Notes: a model not told the origin generated them from the letters alone. 64,000 nt of DNA from Adiantum capillus-veneris (GCA_014529385.2 CM043947.1:121780891-121844890); one strand, 5' to 3'; shown: positions 11,901-25,653, numbered from the stretch's first letter. Translations and numbers: made by a program.

Positions 11901-12286
11901 CTCTAGAAATTCATTCTCTCTACAAATAAAAGGTTCTCCTTTCTACAGGTACATCTCTACCCGCAGTATCCTTATTGCCTACGGGCAAGAATAGGGCTTG
12001 GGAAGGAAACTTCTCATCTCTTCACTTCTCTCATATCTACATTTCTCACATACTATCCTAGATGAATAATCCACATGATGAGAATTTCTATCGCTTCCAC
12101 TCTGTGCGATCTATTAGAATTAATGTATGGATTAGCCATAAAATACACGTTCAACAACATATAGTGTTTCTCTTTGGACCAGAAAGGCTCAATGAAATAC
12201 TTTTTTCACCTGATCCCATCATACTACCTCTTATAGACTATAACTTTTCTTTTCACATAAGTATAGTTATCTTGCTATGAACGAAG
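8976..12286. other. AT-rich stretch, LTR-like in part, no gene recognised
   Basis: It begins with the presumed 3' LTR of element E. Short direct repeats of a phrase like ATCATAATAGCTCATAGCTAA occur near 9655-9720. A TATAAAAG box within CCTATAAAAGGAGACC lies at 11488-11495, followed by pyrimidine-rich sequence typical of an LTR R-U5 region or a promoter. Open frames of 70-90 codons show no family motif. The stretch ends at the target site of the copia element. Confidence 0.4.
11488..11495 (+). promoter_or_regulatory. TATA box candidate
   Basis: TATAAAAG in a CCTATAAAAGGAG context, 25-60 bases ahead of CT-rich sequence. No coding region follows, so I read it as the promoter of a degraded LTR. 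Confidence 0.4.
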
Positions 12287-12478
12287 TGTTGGGGTATAAA
12301 GCCCAATGTGGTCGCCCAGGTAAGTGGGCGGGCTGCCAGGTATGTACACATATTCTTTTGTAAAAACCTAATAAGAACTCACTATGCTCTATACATTACA
12401 GTAGAGCGAGTTCACCATATCGTCGTGCTCTTCTTCTCGCACTCTCTCTCGCGTCGCACTTCCACTCGTACTCCTTCA
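12287..12478 (+). repeat. 5' LTR of copia element
   Basis: Begins TGTTGGGGTATAAAG and ends ACTCCTTCA. It pairs with 17584-17775, same length, five substitutions. Termini are TG and CA. Confidence 0.95.
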
Positions 12479-12480
12479 AC

Positions 12481-12492
12481 TGGTATCAGAGC
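12481..12492 (+). promoter_or_regulatory. Primer-binding site, initiator Met tRNA
   Basis: TGGTATCAGAGC lies two bases after the 5' LTR. It is the standard plant match to the 3' end of initiator methionine tRNA, which primes minus-strand cDNA synthesis. Confidence 0.95.
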
Positions 12493-13537
12493 TCAGATCA
12501 AGGCTCGGGGAAGCACTGCAGGAGGCTAGAGTCACCAGGTCAGATTGGAGTGAAATTCGACAGGCAAAGACAAGGCCCAAAATCTTGTGGGAAGGCTCGT
12601 AGGATTCGGTGTGCTCAGAATTTCATTCTGAGGTCATCTCGGCCACCGTTCGGCTTCGACAAAGGTCTGCGCATGCCATTTTCGACTACGTGGTCTCGAC
12701 GGGTGCAGATCCGACTCTGCAAATTTGGGGTTTTCGGCCTACGACTGCAGGTGCAGAGGATATCGACACTTCCAGAGTGTTGATTTGTGGCTCTCTACAC
12801 ATCGAAGGACGGCTCACAGTTCTTGGAGGCGTGTCACATACGACACGGGTGCATCTACACACAGACTATAGGCGACATTCACTAGTTCATCAGGTAGCTT
12901 GTGTTTGCTGCTTGATATTCCACATTTCATCCTGACATTGCAGGTACTTCCACATGGGATGTATTGTCAGAGATGATGTATGTCTGCTGAGGGTTTGCTG
13001 AGCCTGTGAGTCACGCAGCAAACAACCGTCGCAGTGGTTATAGTGGGAAGTTTGTCGATGCATGACTTTGTGGGAAGTCTATGTACTGTTAGATTTACTG
13101 CAGCCTTTGTTGAGGGTTGAGTGAGGTTTTATTGAGCTGGGGGATTCTCGAATGTTGAAATCCCTTCGGTGATACAGGTAGCTAGGATGTATTGACTGTG
13201 AGTTAGACAGTTGGGATTGCATCTTTTCTTTACTGCCGTTGAGGCATTGTCGCAGTCTATGCTTACAGGACAGTGACAAGACAATCAGAGACAGTACAAG
13301 TGCAGGACAGGTTTACCCATAGCTTACAGTGTTAGAGAGACAGTGGTTTTTTGAGCTGTTTTTTGGTCTGTTTTTAGTACACCGTACCCATTTTACAAAG
13401 GAGACTCTGCCAAAATTTTTGCAGAATCTGAAGCTTTCTTGGTTCATTTGAGTGGTTGATATTGGTTCAGAGGTCAGTTTACAGGGGAAACTCTACCGAA
13501 TTTTTCTCAGGAAAGTAAACTACTGTGAAGCGTAGCT
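12493..13537 (+). other. Untranslated leader of copia element
   Basis: About 1 kb between the primer site and the first gag codon. It has no long open frame with a recognised domain. It should contain the packaging signal, which I cannot define. Confidence 0.6.
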
Positions 13538-14955
13538 ATGGCTAGATCACAGGACACTACTCTTTACAATATCAAGAAGCTGGATGGAACCAATTTTCCA
13601 TTGTGGAAGAAGCAGATTTGGCACGTGTTGGTACAAAAGAAGCAGATAAAACCTATAAAGCTCAAGGGGATAAAACCAGAAGATATGGACGAAGATGAAT
13701 GGAGCGAAATGGATGAATTGGCACTTTCTACCATTATGCTGACTTTGGCAGAAAGCGTTTACTTCAATGTAGCAGACGAGATGTCGGCATATCAAGCATG
13801 GTTAAAGCTGAGTGATCTTTATGAGAAGCAGAGTGCAGCTTCACAGGTATACTGGCTTAAGAAGCTTGTTGACTTGAAGATGAAGAAGGGACACCTATGT
13901 CCAATCATCTGAATGAATTCAACACAATCTATAGTCAATTGTCAGCTCAAGGTGTCAAGTTTGATGAACCTGTTAGAGCTATGTTCCTGTTGATCACATT
14001 TCTGGAAAGTTGGGACACTTTTCGCACAGCTTTGAGTAATTCTGCACCTCCAGATGGTTTGAACATAGCAGGTGTAGAAGGAAGTCTGCTTACTAAAGAA
14101 ACCAATAGAAAGACAATGGACAAAGGCAAAGGAACAGCCTTAGTTGTCAGGGGAAGGACCAAAGAAAAGTACAAAGGTGGAAAGAGGAATCAGTCTCGTA
14201 ACAAGTCCCGCGGTGCTAAAGGCAAGAGTGACATAGAATTCTACCATTGTGGCAAGAAGGGTCACATGAAAAGAGACTGCAGAGAATGGAAAGCAGAAAA
14301 AGGCAAAGAGGAAGCTGAAGACCATGGTGAGAAGAACAAGTCCTCAGTGAAGATTCAAGAAATAAATGTGTCAAACACTGTTGCAGAGGATGACAGTCTA
14401 GTGTCAGGAGACATCTACTTCTTGAAGAATACAATGCACTCAGCTCTTCTTACAGCATCTGATGGAAATGCACTAAGTGACTGGATTATAGACTCAGGGG
14501 CATCACTTCATGTGTCTCCAAACAAGGAGTGGTTTACCTCTTATGTGACCACTAAAGATCATGTTCGGCTAGGCAATGGGCAGACATGTGAGATCTTAGG
14601 TGTTCGAGATGTTCAATTGAAGTTTCAGAATGGCTCTTCTTTCATGCTGAAGAATGTGAGACATGTTCCTGCAATTACAAAGAGCTTGATCAGCATAGGT
14701 TTACTTGATGATGCTGGCTACGTCACCACTTTTGGACAGAACATGTGGAAGATATCCAAGGGTTCTATGACAGTAGCAAATGGAGTAAATTCTAGAGGAC
14801 TTTACATGATTTATGTATCAAATGTCTCTAAAAATGTAATCAATGTAACCGAGCAGCCGAACGTTTCTTTGTGGCATAGCACGGTTAGGACATATGTCCA
14901 AGAAGGGAATGGAAATCTTGTCTCGTTCTGGTTATTTGCCTGGCTTTTCATTTAA
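13538..14955 (+). pseudogene. Copia gag and protease region, frameshifted
   Basis: The first frame (13538-13912, 124 codons) begins MARSQDTTLYNIKKLDG and has the copia gag pattern L-x-G-x-N-F-x-x-W-K. Near 13897 the frame shifts by one and continues to 14955 (352 codons). The zinc knuckle reads FYHCGKKGHMKRDC, so the expected first Cys is Phe and one of the four zinc ligands is lost. The protease active site WIIDSGASLHV is intact at codons ~193-203 of the second frame. After LWHS the frame is lost near the integrase zinc-binding histidines. Gag would form the particle and the protease would cut the polyprotein. Confidence 0.9.
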
Positions 14956-15040
14956 TGATTTTGAATTCTTTGAACATTGTTTGTATGGTAAGCAAACACA
15001 GCAGCCACATAAGCATAGAAGCAGTAGAAGAGATACATAG

Positions 15041-15592
15041 TTGGCACTTGTTCATAGTGATTTGTGTGGACCTATGCCTAACCTATCTCTAGGGGGAGCT
15101 TCTTACTTTATGACATTTATAGATGATTACTCGAGGAAAGTATGGGTTTACTTTCTCAAGCACAAAGATGAAGCGTTTAGTGTTTTCAAAACGTTTGTGA
15201 CACTTGTGGAGAATCAGAGTGGCAAGAAGCTTAAATGCTTACGCACTGACAATGGTGGAGAGTATGTTTCAAAGGCCTTTCAGGAATTTTGTGAGTCAAA
15301 AGGTATAAAACGTGAACTTACTGCTCCTTACAATCCTTCTCAAAATGGTGTTGCTGAGAGGATGAATAGGACCATACAAGAGAAGGTCAGAAGTATGTTG
15401 TCTAATGCGCAGCTGCCAAATGGGTTTTCGGCTGAAGCTGTATCAATAGCTGTTCATCTTGTAAATAGATCTCCTAGCAAGGTTTTGCAAAAGGATTCAG
15501 TGCCAGAGATGGTATGGACAGGCAAAATGCCCTCATACAAGCATCTCAGAGTCTTTGGTTGTGAGGTATACTCACGTTCCAAAGGAATTTAG
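15041..15592 (+). pseudogene. Copia integrase core
   Basis: This 183-codon frame carries the full D,D-35-E core: Asp in VHSDLCGPM, Asp in LRTDNGGEY and Glu in NGVAERMNRT. It is cut off from the upstream zinc-binding part by a stop and frame change near 15040. It overlaps the next frame, which picks up again at HVPKEFRNKLEPKS. Integrase joins the cDNA to the chromosome. The catalytic residues are present but the protein cannot be made as one chain. Confidence 0.92.
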
Positions 15593-17483
15593 GAACAAAC
15601 TTGAGCCAAAGAGTAGAAAGTGCATCTTTCTAGGCTATTGTAATTCTGGTGAGATGGTGTACAGACTTTGGGATCCCGAATCCAAAAAGGTTGTCCGCAG
15701 CAATGATGTTCACTTTAATGAATCCAAATATCATTCTAAACCAGAGAGGGTTGAGGAGATTAGAAGAGTTGTCTTCCAAGAAGATGGACCTGCACGTGCA
15801 AGACAAAATGTCAGGGCTGAAGAGGAGCAAGGACAGGATAGAGTGGAACCACAGGTTGTGGCTGATGAGCCTGAGCCACCTATTGTGCGTAGATCTGGAC
15901 GTGTCACGCGACCTCTTGATAGGTTTGTTCCATCTATGAACTATGTCATGTTGACTGATTGCAATGAGCCTTCATGTTACAAGGAAGCAGTGCAAATGAA
16001 GGACTTCGGGAATTGGCAATTGGCCATGCAGTCAGAGATGACAGCTCTGCATAAAAACAAGACATGGAAGCTAGTTAAATTACCACAGGGCAAAAAAGCT
16101 CTACCTTGTAAATGGGTTTACAGGTATAAGATCACCGCTCATGATAGTCAGCCAAAGTACAAAGCAAGGCTTGTTGCCAAGGGCTTTAAGCAAGAACAAG
16201 GCATTGACTTTGATGAAGTCTTCTCTCCGGTGGTCAAGATGACTACATTGAGATGCTTTCTTGCATTGGTTGCCATATTAGATTTGGTGTTTCACCAAAT
16301 GGATGTCAAGACAACGTTCTTGCATGGTGATTTAGATGTGGAAATTTACATGCAGCAGCCAGAAGGGGAAGATTGGGTATGCCAGTTGTTAAAGAGTCTT
16401 TATGGCTTAAAACAATCACCGAGGGCATGGTACCATAAATTCCACAAGTTTATGATTTCTCAAGGCTACAAACGTAGTGAGTTCGATCACTGTCTATATA
16501 CAAAGAAGGCTAAGGATGGTAGTTGGCTGGTCCTTATTTTGTATGTGGATGACATGTTGATTGCTGGCAAGCACTTGGAAGAAATTTCAGCTTTGAAGTC
16601 AAAGATGGCAAAATCGTTTGACATGAAAGACATGGGTGAGGCAAGTCATATACTTGGTATGCGCATTGAGAGAGACAGATCAAAGAAGTTGATTTGGTTA
16701 TCTCAAACAGAGTATATTGACAAGGTTTTGCAACGTTTCAATATGGAGAAGGGAAAGGCACTGAGTGTTCCAATGCCACCATATGTGAAACTTAGCAAAC
16801 AAGATTGTCCTGTGTCTGAGGAAGAACAGGCTGAAATAAATAAGATTCCATATGTGTCTGCAGTGGGTAGTTTGATGTATGCAATGATTGCTACTCGCTC
16901 AGACATTGCATTTGTAGTGGGAGTAGTAAGTCGATACATGTCAAACCCAGGCAAGAAACATTGGGAGGCAGTGAAAGGAATATTGAGATACCTGAAAGCT
17001 ACAAAGAGTATGTTTATATGCTATGGGAGTCAGGATCTAAGTGTAAAGGGTTTTACAGACTCAGATTATGCAGGTGACTTAGACAACCAAAGGCCTACAT
17101 CAGGGTATGTCTTTAAATTGGCTGGTGGAGCAGTATCATGGCGTTCTAGATTACAAGATTGTGTTACTCAGTCTACTACAGAGGCTGAATATGTTGCAGC
17201 ATCAGAGGCATGCAAAGAATCAATTTGGCTTAATTGACTAGTAACAGATTTGGGAATCAAAGAAGAGATGCCTGTGTTATATTGTGATATTCAAAGTGCT
17301 ATACAATTGGCTCGCAATCCAGTTTATCACTCAAAGCATGTGGATGTGAAGTATCATTTCATCAGGGAAATACTCGAGGATAAGCTCAGGGAAATGTCAA
17401 AGTTCACACCACAGAAAATCCTGTTGATCTACTTACAAAAGGACTTCCCTCAGAGAGCTTTGCGCATTTTCGCAAGCAGTTAG
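15555..17483 (+). pseudogene. Copia reverse transcriptase and RNase H
   Basis: A 560-codon frame (15555-17237) spans the integrase tail, RT and RNase H. The RT palm has the block QMDVKTTFLHGDL and the catalytic YVDD in LILYVDDMLIAGK. RNase H has the FTDSDYAGD metal site and STTEAEYVA. A TGA at 17235-17237 falls inside RNase H after ESIWLN. The same frame then continues at 17250 with CDIQSAIQLARNP and HVDVKYHFIRE. A further frameshift lies near 17400. Most of RT is intact, which makes this the best-preserved copia RT in the window. Confidence 0.93.
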
Positions 17484-17570
17484 GTGTAGGGTAGTACATC
17501 ACTTCTCTACATCTCTTTTATATTAGCTTGTATAGTAGCTTCTCTCACACTTAAAGTACCACATTGGACT

Positions 17571-17583
17571 TTAAGTGGGAGGT
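17571..17583 (+). promoter_or_regulatory. Polypurine tract of copia element
   Basis: TTAAGTGGGAGGT immediately precedes the 3' LTR. Confidence 0.85.
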
Positions 17584-17775
17584 TGTTGGGGTATAAAGCC
17601 CAATGTGGTCACCCAGGTAAGTGGCCGGGCCGCCAGGTATGTACACATATTCTTTTGTAAAAACCTAATAAGAACTCACTATGCTCTACACATTACAGTA
17701 GAGCGAGTTCACCATATCGTCGTGCTCTTCTTCTCGCACTCTCTCTCGCGTCGCACTTCCGCTCGTACTCCTTCA
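17584..17775 (+). repeat. 3' LTR of copia element
   Basis: Pairs with 12287-12478. Right flank CGACG matches the left flank CGAAG at four of five bases. Confidence 0.95.
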
Positions 17776-17914
17776 CGACGAGGATTTGTACACACAATTA
17801 TTCCCAATCACTAGACAAAACATATATATTATGGTAAGCACAAAACTACAATTCCAAAGAACAATGTGTAGCTTGTTTGGTCGGCAAAGATTGAGCACCA
17901 TTAACTCATCTATT

Positions 17915-18340
17915 AACCCTTTCATATTATTCATGATATGATATGACCATAGCCTTGATGTTTTCATCTTTGTGTTGTTTTGATATTCTCTTATGTGTTC
18001 TTTCTTTGAGTGTGTGAGTGCAAGGGAGAAAGAGTGGGGCTTCTTTGATTGCACTTCCTTCCAAACCCTAGACTTCATGGCATCTATGGTTTAACTCTTT
18101 CATTTAGTTTTTAGAGTTTTCTCACAAACCCTTTCATATTATTCATGATATGATATGACCATAGCCTTGATGTTTTCATCTTTGTGTTGTTTTGATATTC
18201 TCTTCTGTGTTCTTTCTTTGAGTGTGTGAGTGCAAGGGAGAAAGAGTGGGGCTTCTTTGATTGCACTTCCTTCCAAACCCTAGACTTCATGACATCTATG
18301 GTTTAACTCTTTCATATAGTTTTTAGAGTTTTCTCACAAA
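17915..18340. repeat. 212-bp tandem duplication
   Basis: Copy one is 17915-18126 and copy two is 18127-18338. I count three substitutions between them, so the duplication is fairly recent. Neither copy encodes a recognisable protein. Confidence 0.92.
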
Positions 18341-19199
18341 CTCTCACAGCCAAAAGCCCGGCGCTTTCCTGGCAAGATCGCAAATTTCTCGACAACGTTA
18401 TATAGGGGGGTACTGAATAGTGCACCCCTGAGTTTGCATTGTCATATCACGATGTATCTTCCAACATTGGTGCTATTACAAGGGATGTAGGATTGAGACA
18501 ATTTAGGGGTTTGTATATTCATTTTGGAGTCTCAAGCTTTCAAGATTTTAGTCACATTGTGTGAAAGTCATTTGGGCCTTATTATTGCCATGACAAAGCC
18601 AAATTGGTCTCAAGTATGTGAAAAATGCTACACAAAAAATATTTTGACAAAATCAAGTGCTTTTTGACTTACCATTGGTTTCAAACTTGATTAGGTACAT
18701 GCCAAAGACCTCAGGAGAACCCCAACAACCAAGACAAGAACCAAAATCCTAGAAAAACATCAAGTGTCAATTACCATAGTAATTGCTACCTATAATTTTT
18801 AGAAGTGTGCTTATACCACAAAGACCATCGTATAGTCATAGAAATTCAAACGTGAAACCGCCAGTCATTTGGACTTGGTTTGATCATTGAAAGAGAGGTA
18901 TTTTTGAAGTTTTCCATAAAACAAAAACCTTGACCCTAAACAAAAAATTTGAAAGAAAATTTCTCTCAACTAGGTCATTAGGGACTTAGGTTTACTTGAC
19001 CAATACAAAGACTGTACAAAGGTCTAAGTGTGAGTCATGTTTGGAGTCATTTAGACTTTGTTTGATCAAGTTAAAGTTAGCTTGATGATTTTAAGCAACT
19101 GGATGAATTGCCCTTAAGAACAATAGCAATCTTGTATACTCATAAAAGGAGGGAAAACTAACTTTTTGATAAGCATGTGAGATCAAAAGAGTTCAAATG
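18341..19199. other. Non-coding stretch
   Basis: No gene is recognised. CAACATTGGTGCTATTAC near 18463 could be an LTR end with a primer-site-like TTGGTGC, but no LTR pair supports it. Confidence 0.3.
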
Positions 19200-19427
19200 G
19201 GAGATTATGTCTTGGTTTACACTCTTCAATAGCACGCGAAGAAATTAAAGAAGCGAGGTATGAAACCCGTTATGATTAAAGCCATATCACCAAGTGGCAC
19301 CATAAAACTTGTTGCACTTGAAGAAGAAGAGATGCCTAATTGGATTAGCGGTTATAGGCTGAAGAAGTATCATTTACCTCTGACTAGTGAAATGATAAAA
19401 AAGATACATGAAAAAAAAAAGTTCTAA
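19200..19427 (+). pseudogene. Ty3/gypsy integrase C-terminal fragment
   Basis: A 76-codon frame with one TAG reads GDYVLVYTLQ, KKLKKRGMKPVMI, SPSGTIKLVAL and MPNWISGYRLKKYHLPLT. This is the beta-barrel tail of a gypsy integrase that lies downstream of the catalytic core and precedes the polyprotein stop. The core itself is not found upstream. Strand is plus. Confidence 0.65.
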
Positions 19428-19559
19428 AGAAAAAGCAAGGATTGTGCAAGAAGCTCAAAATGAAGCTAAAGAACAAATCGCCAAATAAAAGCTTCAACAA
19501 CAAGGACTCACACGACAAAATATAGCAAAATATACTGGATAATTATTTATGAAGAAGAT

Positions 19560-19890
19560 GAAGAGAGTGGTTATCCATTCATCCAAGTTCAGGGAGGAAA
19601 GAATCGAAGTAATGTCTATACATTGGTAGATTGTAGCACACACAAAAACTTGAGCTATAAAAGATTTTACACACAATTACAAGGTGTTGAGATTCAAAAC
19701 CAAACAATAACAATGGTAGAATTTCGTGGAGGTCTTACAAGATCTATCGGCTATGTCATAATACCTTACTACGTCAACGGATTGTATTGTCCACATAAAT
19801 TCCATGTTATGCCACTCCAAAAATTGGACGGATAATGAACTATTGGATTAACATGGAAAAAAAATGATGCTCGCCTTCATTGGAGAAATG
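19560..19890 (+). pseudogene. Retropepsin-like protease fragment
   Basis: The frame holds YTLVDCSTHKNLS, which aligns with the protease active site but has lost the Gly of D-x-G. It continues as a beta-rich stretch (VEIQNQTITMVEFRGG, YYVNGLYCPHKFHVMPLQKLD), and then, past two adjacent stops, IGLTW, which matches the conserved I-L-G-x-x-W end of the domain. Protease normally precedes RT and integrase, so its position just after an integrase tail is odd. It may belong to a second element. Confidence 0.5.
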
Positions 19891-21349
<1,459 letters not shown>

Positions 21350-22614
21350 TGGTAGATACCCCTATAGGAGGCAATATTCATGCAAGGAAGTGGATAAGTG
21401 TTCATGCTCAGGGGACTTGCTAAAAATAGCCAATGGGTTGTATAAAACCAATTTTTTGAGCATTTTTGAGGGAGTTCAAAGAGTTTTTTTTTTTGGCAAT
21501 CACAAGGGCATAACTTTTTGAGCAAGAAGAGCAGGAGAAGGAGAGTGCTTGAGGGAAATTACGACAGCAAAGAGAAGAGAACTTCCTTACCGCCATTAAT
21601 CTATCACCTCGAGCTCTCCATCTTCTTCTACATAGTTTTCTTAAGCTTTTTCTCTAGGGTTGAGTAGTATTCTGTTGTTTGACTTTATAACTGGAATCCC
21701 AAGATTTGTACTTGACTTTTTTGAGTGCAGGAACTGAAAGACAAAATGACTGCAGCATTTTGGTCTCATAAATCTCTATAGACATGATTGCAATAAGGAT
21801 TAGTTAATCGGACATTAGTGAGGTCCGGAATGGATCTGATGCGATGATGTTTGGAAATGATGTGCCAGGTGGGGTGGCCTCTACACCACACATAGCCTGA
21901 ATTCCTCAAGCATCATTTCAAACGAGGGGTTATCCTATAATTGCAAGGGGAACCACCTAGCATAAGTGCGGCTAGGACGCAAACATAGATGACCTAGGGT
22001 GGCAGGAGTGAGATTCCATACAAGGGAAGAACCATCCCACGGGTATGGGGAGAACAAAGCTAAAGAGAGAATGGACTCAGAGATCATGATAGAATTTCAC
22101 ACTTTGTTGATGGTGATGATACTTACAAATGGTGATCTTGGCTAATGACCATACTTGCCCCTGACACTCGGGGTACATGATGGAATGCGAGCACCATATG
22201 GTTCATGGTGAACCTTGGAGTTAGCGGTGTTAGTACATTAGCGGGAGGTTAGTTTAGGGAAACATCAAGATGATGCAGCTATTGATGACATCGATCACTA
22301 GCGTCGAGAGTGGCCCGGGGTAGCCTGGTGACGGTGCACTCAATCCTTGTGTGTCATGCTGCCTTGCAGGGTGATAATGAGTGATTTATGTGCATGGGAT
22401 GATCATGACTAGTAAATCAACCATGGTGTGGGTGGAGACTGGTGGTGGTGGAGATGTTGCCAATGCTAAAACACCCATGCTTGCAACAAACATGACACCA
22501 TGAGCTCCCTAGCTTGTGAGGTGCATTATGTGCTTAGTGGTGTATGGACTATAGAGTGCATGGAGCCTAGGTGGTGCCTCCAGTGTGCTATCACTCCCCT
22601 TTGTGCTTGGTGGA

Positions 22615-22627
22615 GGCTTTATATAGG
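22615..22627 (-). promoter_or_regulatory. TATA box in element A 3' LTR
   Basis: Minus strand CCTATATAAAGCC. The equivalent lies in the right LTR at 39686-39696. It is about 770 bases from the LTR end that abuts the leader, which gives a long R-U5. Confidence 0.5.
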
Positions 22628-23336
22628 ATTGAGAGGTGGTTCTTACCTAATGGTCCTTGCAAATACCCACTGGTCACTGTAGAGAGTCTAGATGCCTCTC
22701 TAGTGAGAGAGCTTGAAAGGGAGAGAGGGTAAAGATAGAGAGAAAGGAGGTTAGAGTGGGGTGGGGAGTTTTTTACAATTCACTAGCCATTGGCTAGGCT
22801 ATTAGAGAAGAGTGGAGATCAAGGCATTTACAATGGGTGTTGATGGTTCGGGTGGCTGGTGTGAGGTTAATGCTGCCAGAATTGGTGTTTTGCTGATGTC
22901 AAGATGCTACGAGTTCGTCACTTTTGGGGCCACAGCCGGGGGGCATGCCTTCGATGTCAATCTTTGATTTGGTGCCGCTTTCGCATGCTTTTGGTCGTCT
23001 TTCTCCTTTTGTTGATGGTGTGGCACTCGTTTTCTTCTTTGCTTTAAATGTCATATGTGCTTATGCGTGTGTGCGTGTAGGTGTTTCATGTGTGTGAGCA
23101 TGTAAGTAAGTGCACTTTTTTCATGCGTGTAAGTGTGGTTGTGTGCGTGCAAAGCGTGTGGGTGTGTGTATATATATGTGTGTGTGTGAGTGAGTGGATG
23201 AATGTGTTGGCAAGTGTATGCGTGGGAACGAGAGTGAAAGAGATTTCTTTTTTCTTTACATACTGGCTCGGTACAAGAACGAGGGAGAGAGAGTGGGACA
23301 GAGAGCGAGGGGGGAAAGAGAGGGAGGGAAAGGGTT

Positions 23337-23484
<148 letters not shown>

Positions 23485-23742
23485 GGTGTGAGTGGATGTG
23501 TGGATAATGAAAGAGAGAGAGATGTATTTTTGTTGCTGCTCGCCAAGTACACAGAGAACAAGAGAGGGAGAGAGAGCGTGAGTGAGCGGGTGAGGGGAGA
23601 GAGAGGGTGAAGGGGGGAGGGTGTGTGGGTGGATGTGGGTGTGTGGTGGGTGTTAAGAGAGAGACTCTTTCGCTGGTCTGGTCACCGTCATCGGGCCACA
23701 CACACACACACAGGGGGGGGGGGGGGAGTGGGTGAGGGAGCG

Positions 23743-23744
<2 letters not shown>

Positions 23745-23825
<81 letters not shown>
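23745..23825. repeat. (GA)n microsatellite in element A left LTR
   Basis: About 40 GA units with one GATA interruption. The right LTR equivalent is 40703-40742. CRV1 inserted into a further GA tract of the same LTR at 24077. Confidence 0.93.
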
Positions 23826-24030
23826 CAAAATATGCTCCCATGCATGGCGGCCCCTCTACTACCAGGTGACGAACGAGGGAGATTTTTTTTTTTTATTTCT
23901 TTTTATTTATTTTTTTTTCATGCGCCCTATGGTCTAGGCTTTACAGAGAACAAGAGAGGGAGAGAGAGAGAGCGTGGGTGAGTGGGTGAAGGGAGAGAGA
24001 GGGTGAGAGTTGAATAATAGACGAGAGGGG

Positions 24031-24076
<46 letters not shown>

Positions 24077-25652
24077 TGTCGTAACAATCAATATCTAATT
24101 CTCCTAAATGATTTTCTCATGTTAAACTGATCATTAAATATGGGGAAGTACTAGGGGAAAAAAAGCTTGAATATTGGTTAAGCTAGCAGATCGCCGGCCA
24201 CAGTAGGGATCCAAAGGAGGGAAAATAGGGATCCAAAGGGGGGGCCATCTGCAAAAGAGCCATGTGCAACAATGGGCTAAAAAGACCCTAAGGTTCAGCC
24301 CATTAAGACTTCCCAAATGCTAAGGTTCCAAAATTCAAAGGTTGTGTCCAAAGGTCAACCATGGGGGAATTGGATGCTTTGTGTGTGTCAAAAAAGTCTT
24401 TACAAATCCCTCCTTAGGAGGGGGCGAGCCTTGCTTGTAGGGGATGAGAGAGAAAGTCACACACACACACACAAGCTCCCTTTACACAAAGGGAATGAGG
24501 GACACATGTCAGCTCCCTAGCCCAGATGCCCACAAGGTGTACCCAATTCCTATTGGATGGCCTTGGAGGTGGACCAATGAGAATTAAGCTAGAGTAAATC
24601 TAGTTTAATTAATTTAAAAACACTTAATAAAAAAACCAGTGAGAATTAAGCCCTCTAGAAGACTATTGGACAGTCTCCCAAGGGGTCCAATGAGTATTCA
24701 GCAGCCCAATGGCTTGCCTGATTCCTATTGGCCAGGAGGCAAAGGGGTCCAATGAGAGTTTAGTTGCATTTATTAATTACATAAATATCTCACAAAAGGG
24801 TAAAGGGGGACACATGTCAGAAGGCTATCACTTATACTGCTTAATTATCATTGGCTAGCCCTAAGGAGGTCCAATGAGACTGTAGCATGAGCAAATAGCA
24901 AGAGGGGTCGACCAAGAGAGAGAGGGGGCTGATTTTTGCAAGGCATTATCACACACTCACTCACACAATCTCATGTGTGAAGTAAAGAAGACTCTCTCTC
25001 TCCTTCTCAAGCTTTAATGGAAAGCTTATCACCTACTCTAGGCTTGTGAGAAGGGAGGCCTACACCAACAACTCTTGGCTCTGTGATGCAAATCCAACCA
25101 AGAGCCAAGCCTCAATGCATGCTCATCTCCTCTACCATGCAAATTACTAAGCTAAGCTATGCTAATATGAGTGATTATGTGAGGAGATGTACATCTTTCT
25201 CATAAGAATACTCCTTCTTCCTTTCAATCTACTGTCATACCCTACTTGAAGGTGTGTGAGGTCTTGGGTCTGAGACCGGAGATAATTGATGTTGTGTTTG
25301 CTAAGTGTTTTGCTTAGTGCATGAAGCTTTCATCTTCATTGCACTAGCTAGTCTTGAAGGAACACAAAGAATTGTATTGTACAATGTCTCTCTTGATGGG
25401 AGAAACCATAATACAAAGCCTTTTGGAGGGGGGACCGGCTCCATGCAAATCCGGTCCTCAACTGTTTTCAATAGCTTAATTTCTCTCTTTTGAAAGTATT
25501 GTTCATGCTATCTAACTAGGTGTTATGCTTTTTGTTGCTCTCTCCACCCAAGGACTCTTGTAATTCTCATTAGGAATCTATTCTAATGAAATGCCCACTA
25601 TGTTCATGCTAATTTCCGCTACACACAAGTTTTTAGGCCATTAAATGTTACA
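24077..25652 (+). repeat. CRV1 5' LTR
   Basis: Begins TGTCGTAACAATC and ends AAATGTTACA, 1,576 bp. It matches the CRV2 3' LTR over its whole length and the CRV1 3' LTR from about 24352 onward. It lacks about 15 bases (GCTAGCTCTCACCATC region) found in the other copies near 25244. Confidence 0.92.
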
Positions 25653-25653
25653 T

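Larger units (their letters stand above)
12287..17775 (+). mobile_element. Full-length Ty1/copia retrotransposon, inactive
   Basis: The element has two 192-bp LTRs, an initiator-Met primer site, gag, protease, integrase, RT, RNase H and a polypurine tract, in copia order. The LTRs differ at five positions (2.6%). The flanks are CGAAG on the left and CGACG on the right, a five-base target duplication with one mismatch. Total length is 5,489 bp. The coding region carries several frameshifts and at least one internal stop. Domain order PR-IN-RT-RH defines the superfamily. A Tork-like lineage seems likely from the pol style but is not tested. Confidence 0.95.

Noticed and set aside
12295-12300. 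TATAAA in the copia LTR as promoter
   Set aside because: It lies only eight bases from the LTR start, leaving almost no U3, so a TATA role is doubtful.
18463-18490. Possible primer-binding site TTGGTGCTATTAC
   Set aside because: No paired LTR ends next to it and no gag follows.
25305-25493. Open frame MFCLVHEAFIFIALASLEG, repeated at 32236
   Set aside because: It recurs because it lies in the CRV LTR. It has no domain, and the CRV2 LTR does not keep it intact.
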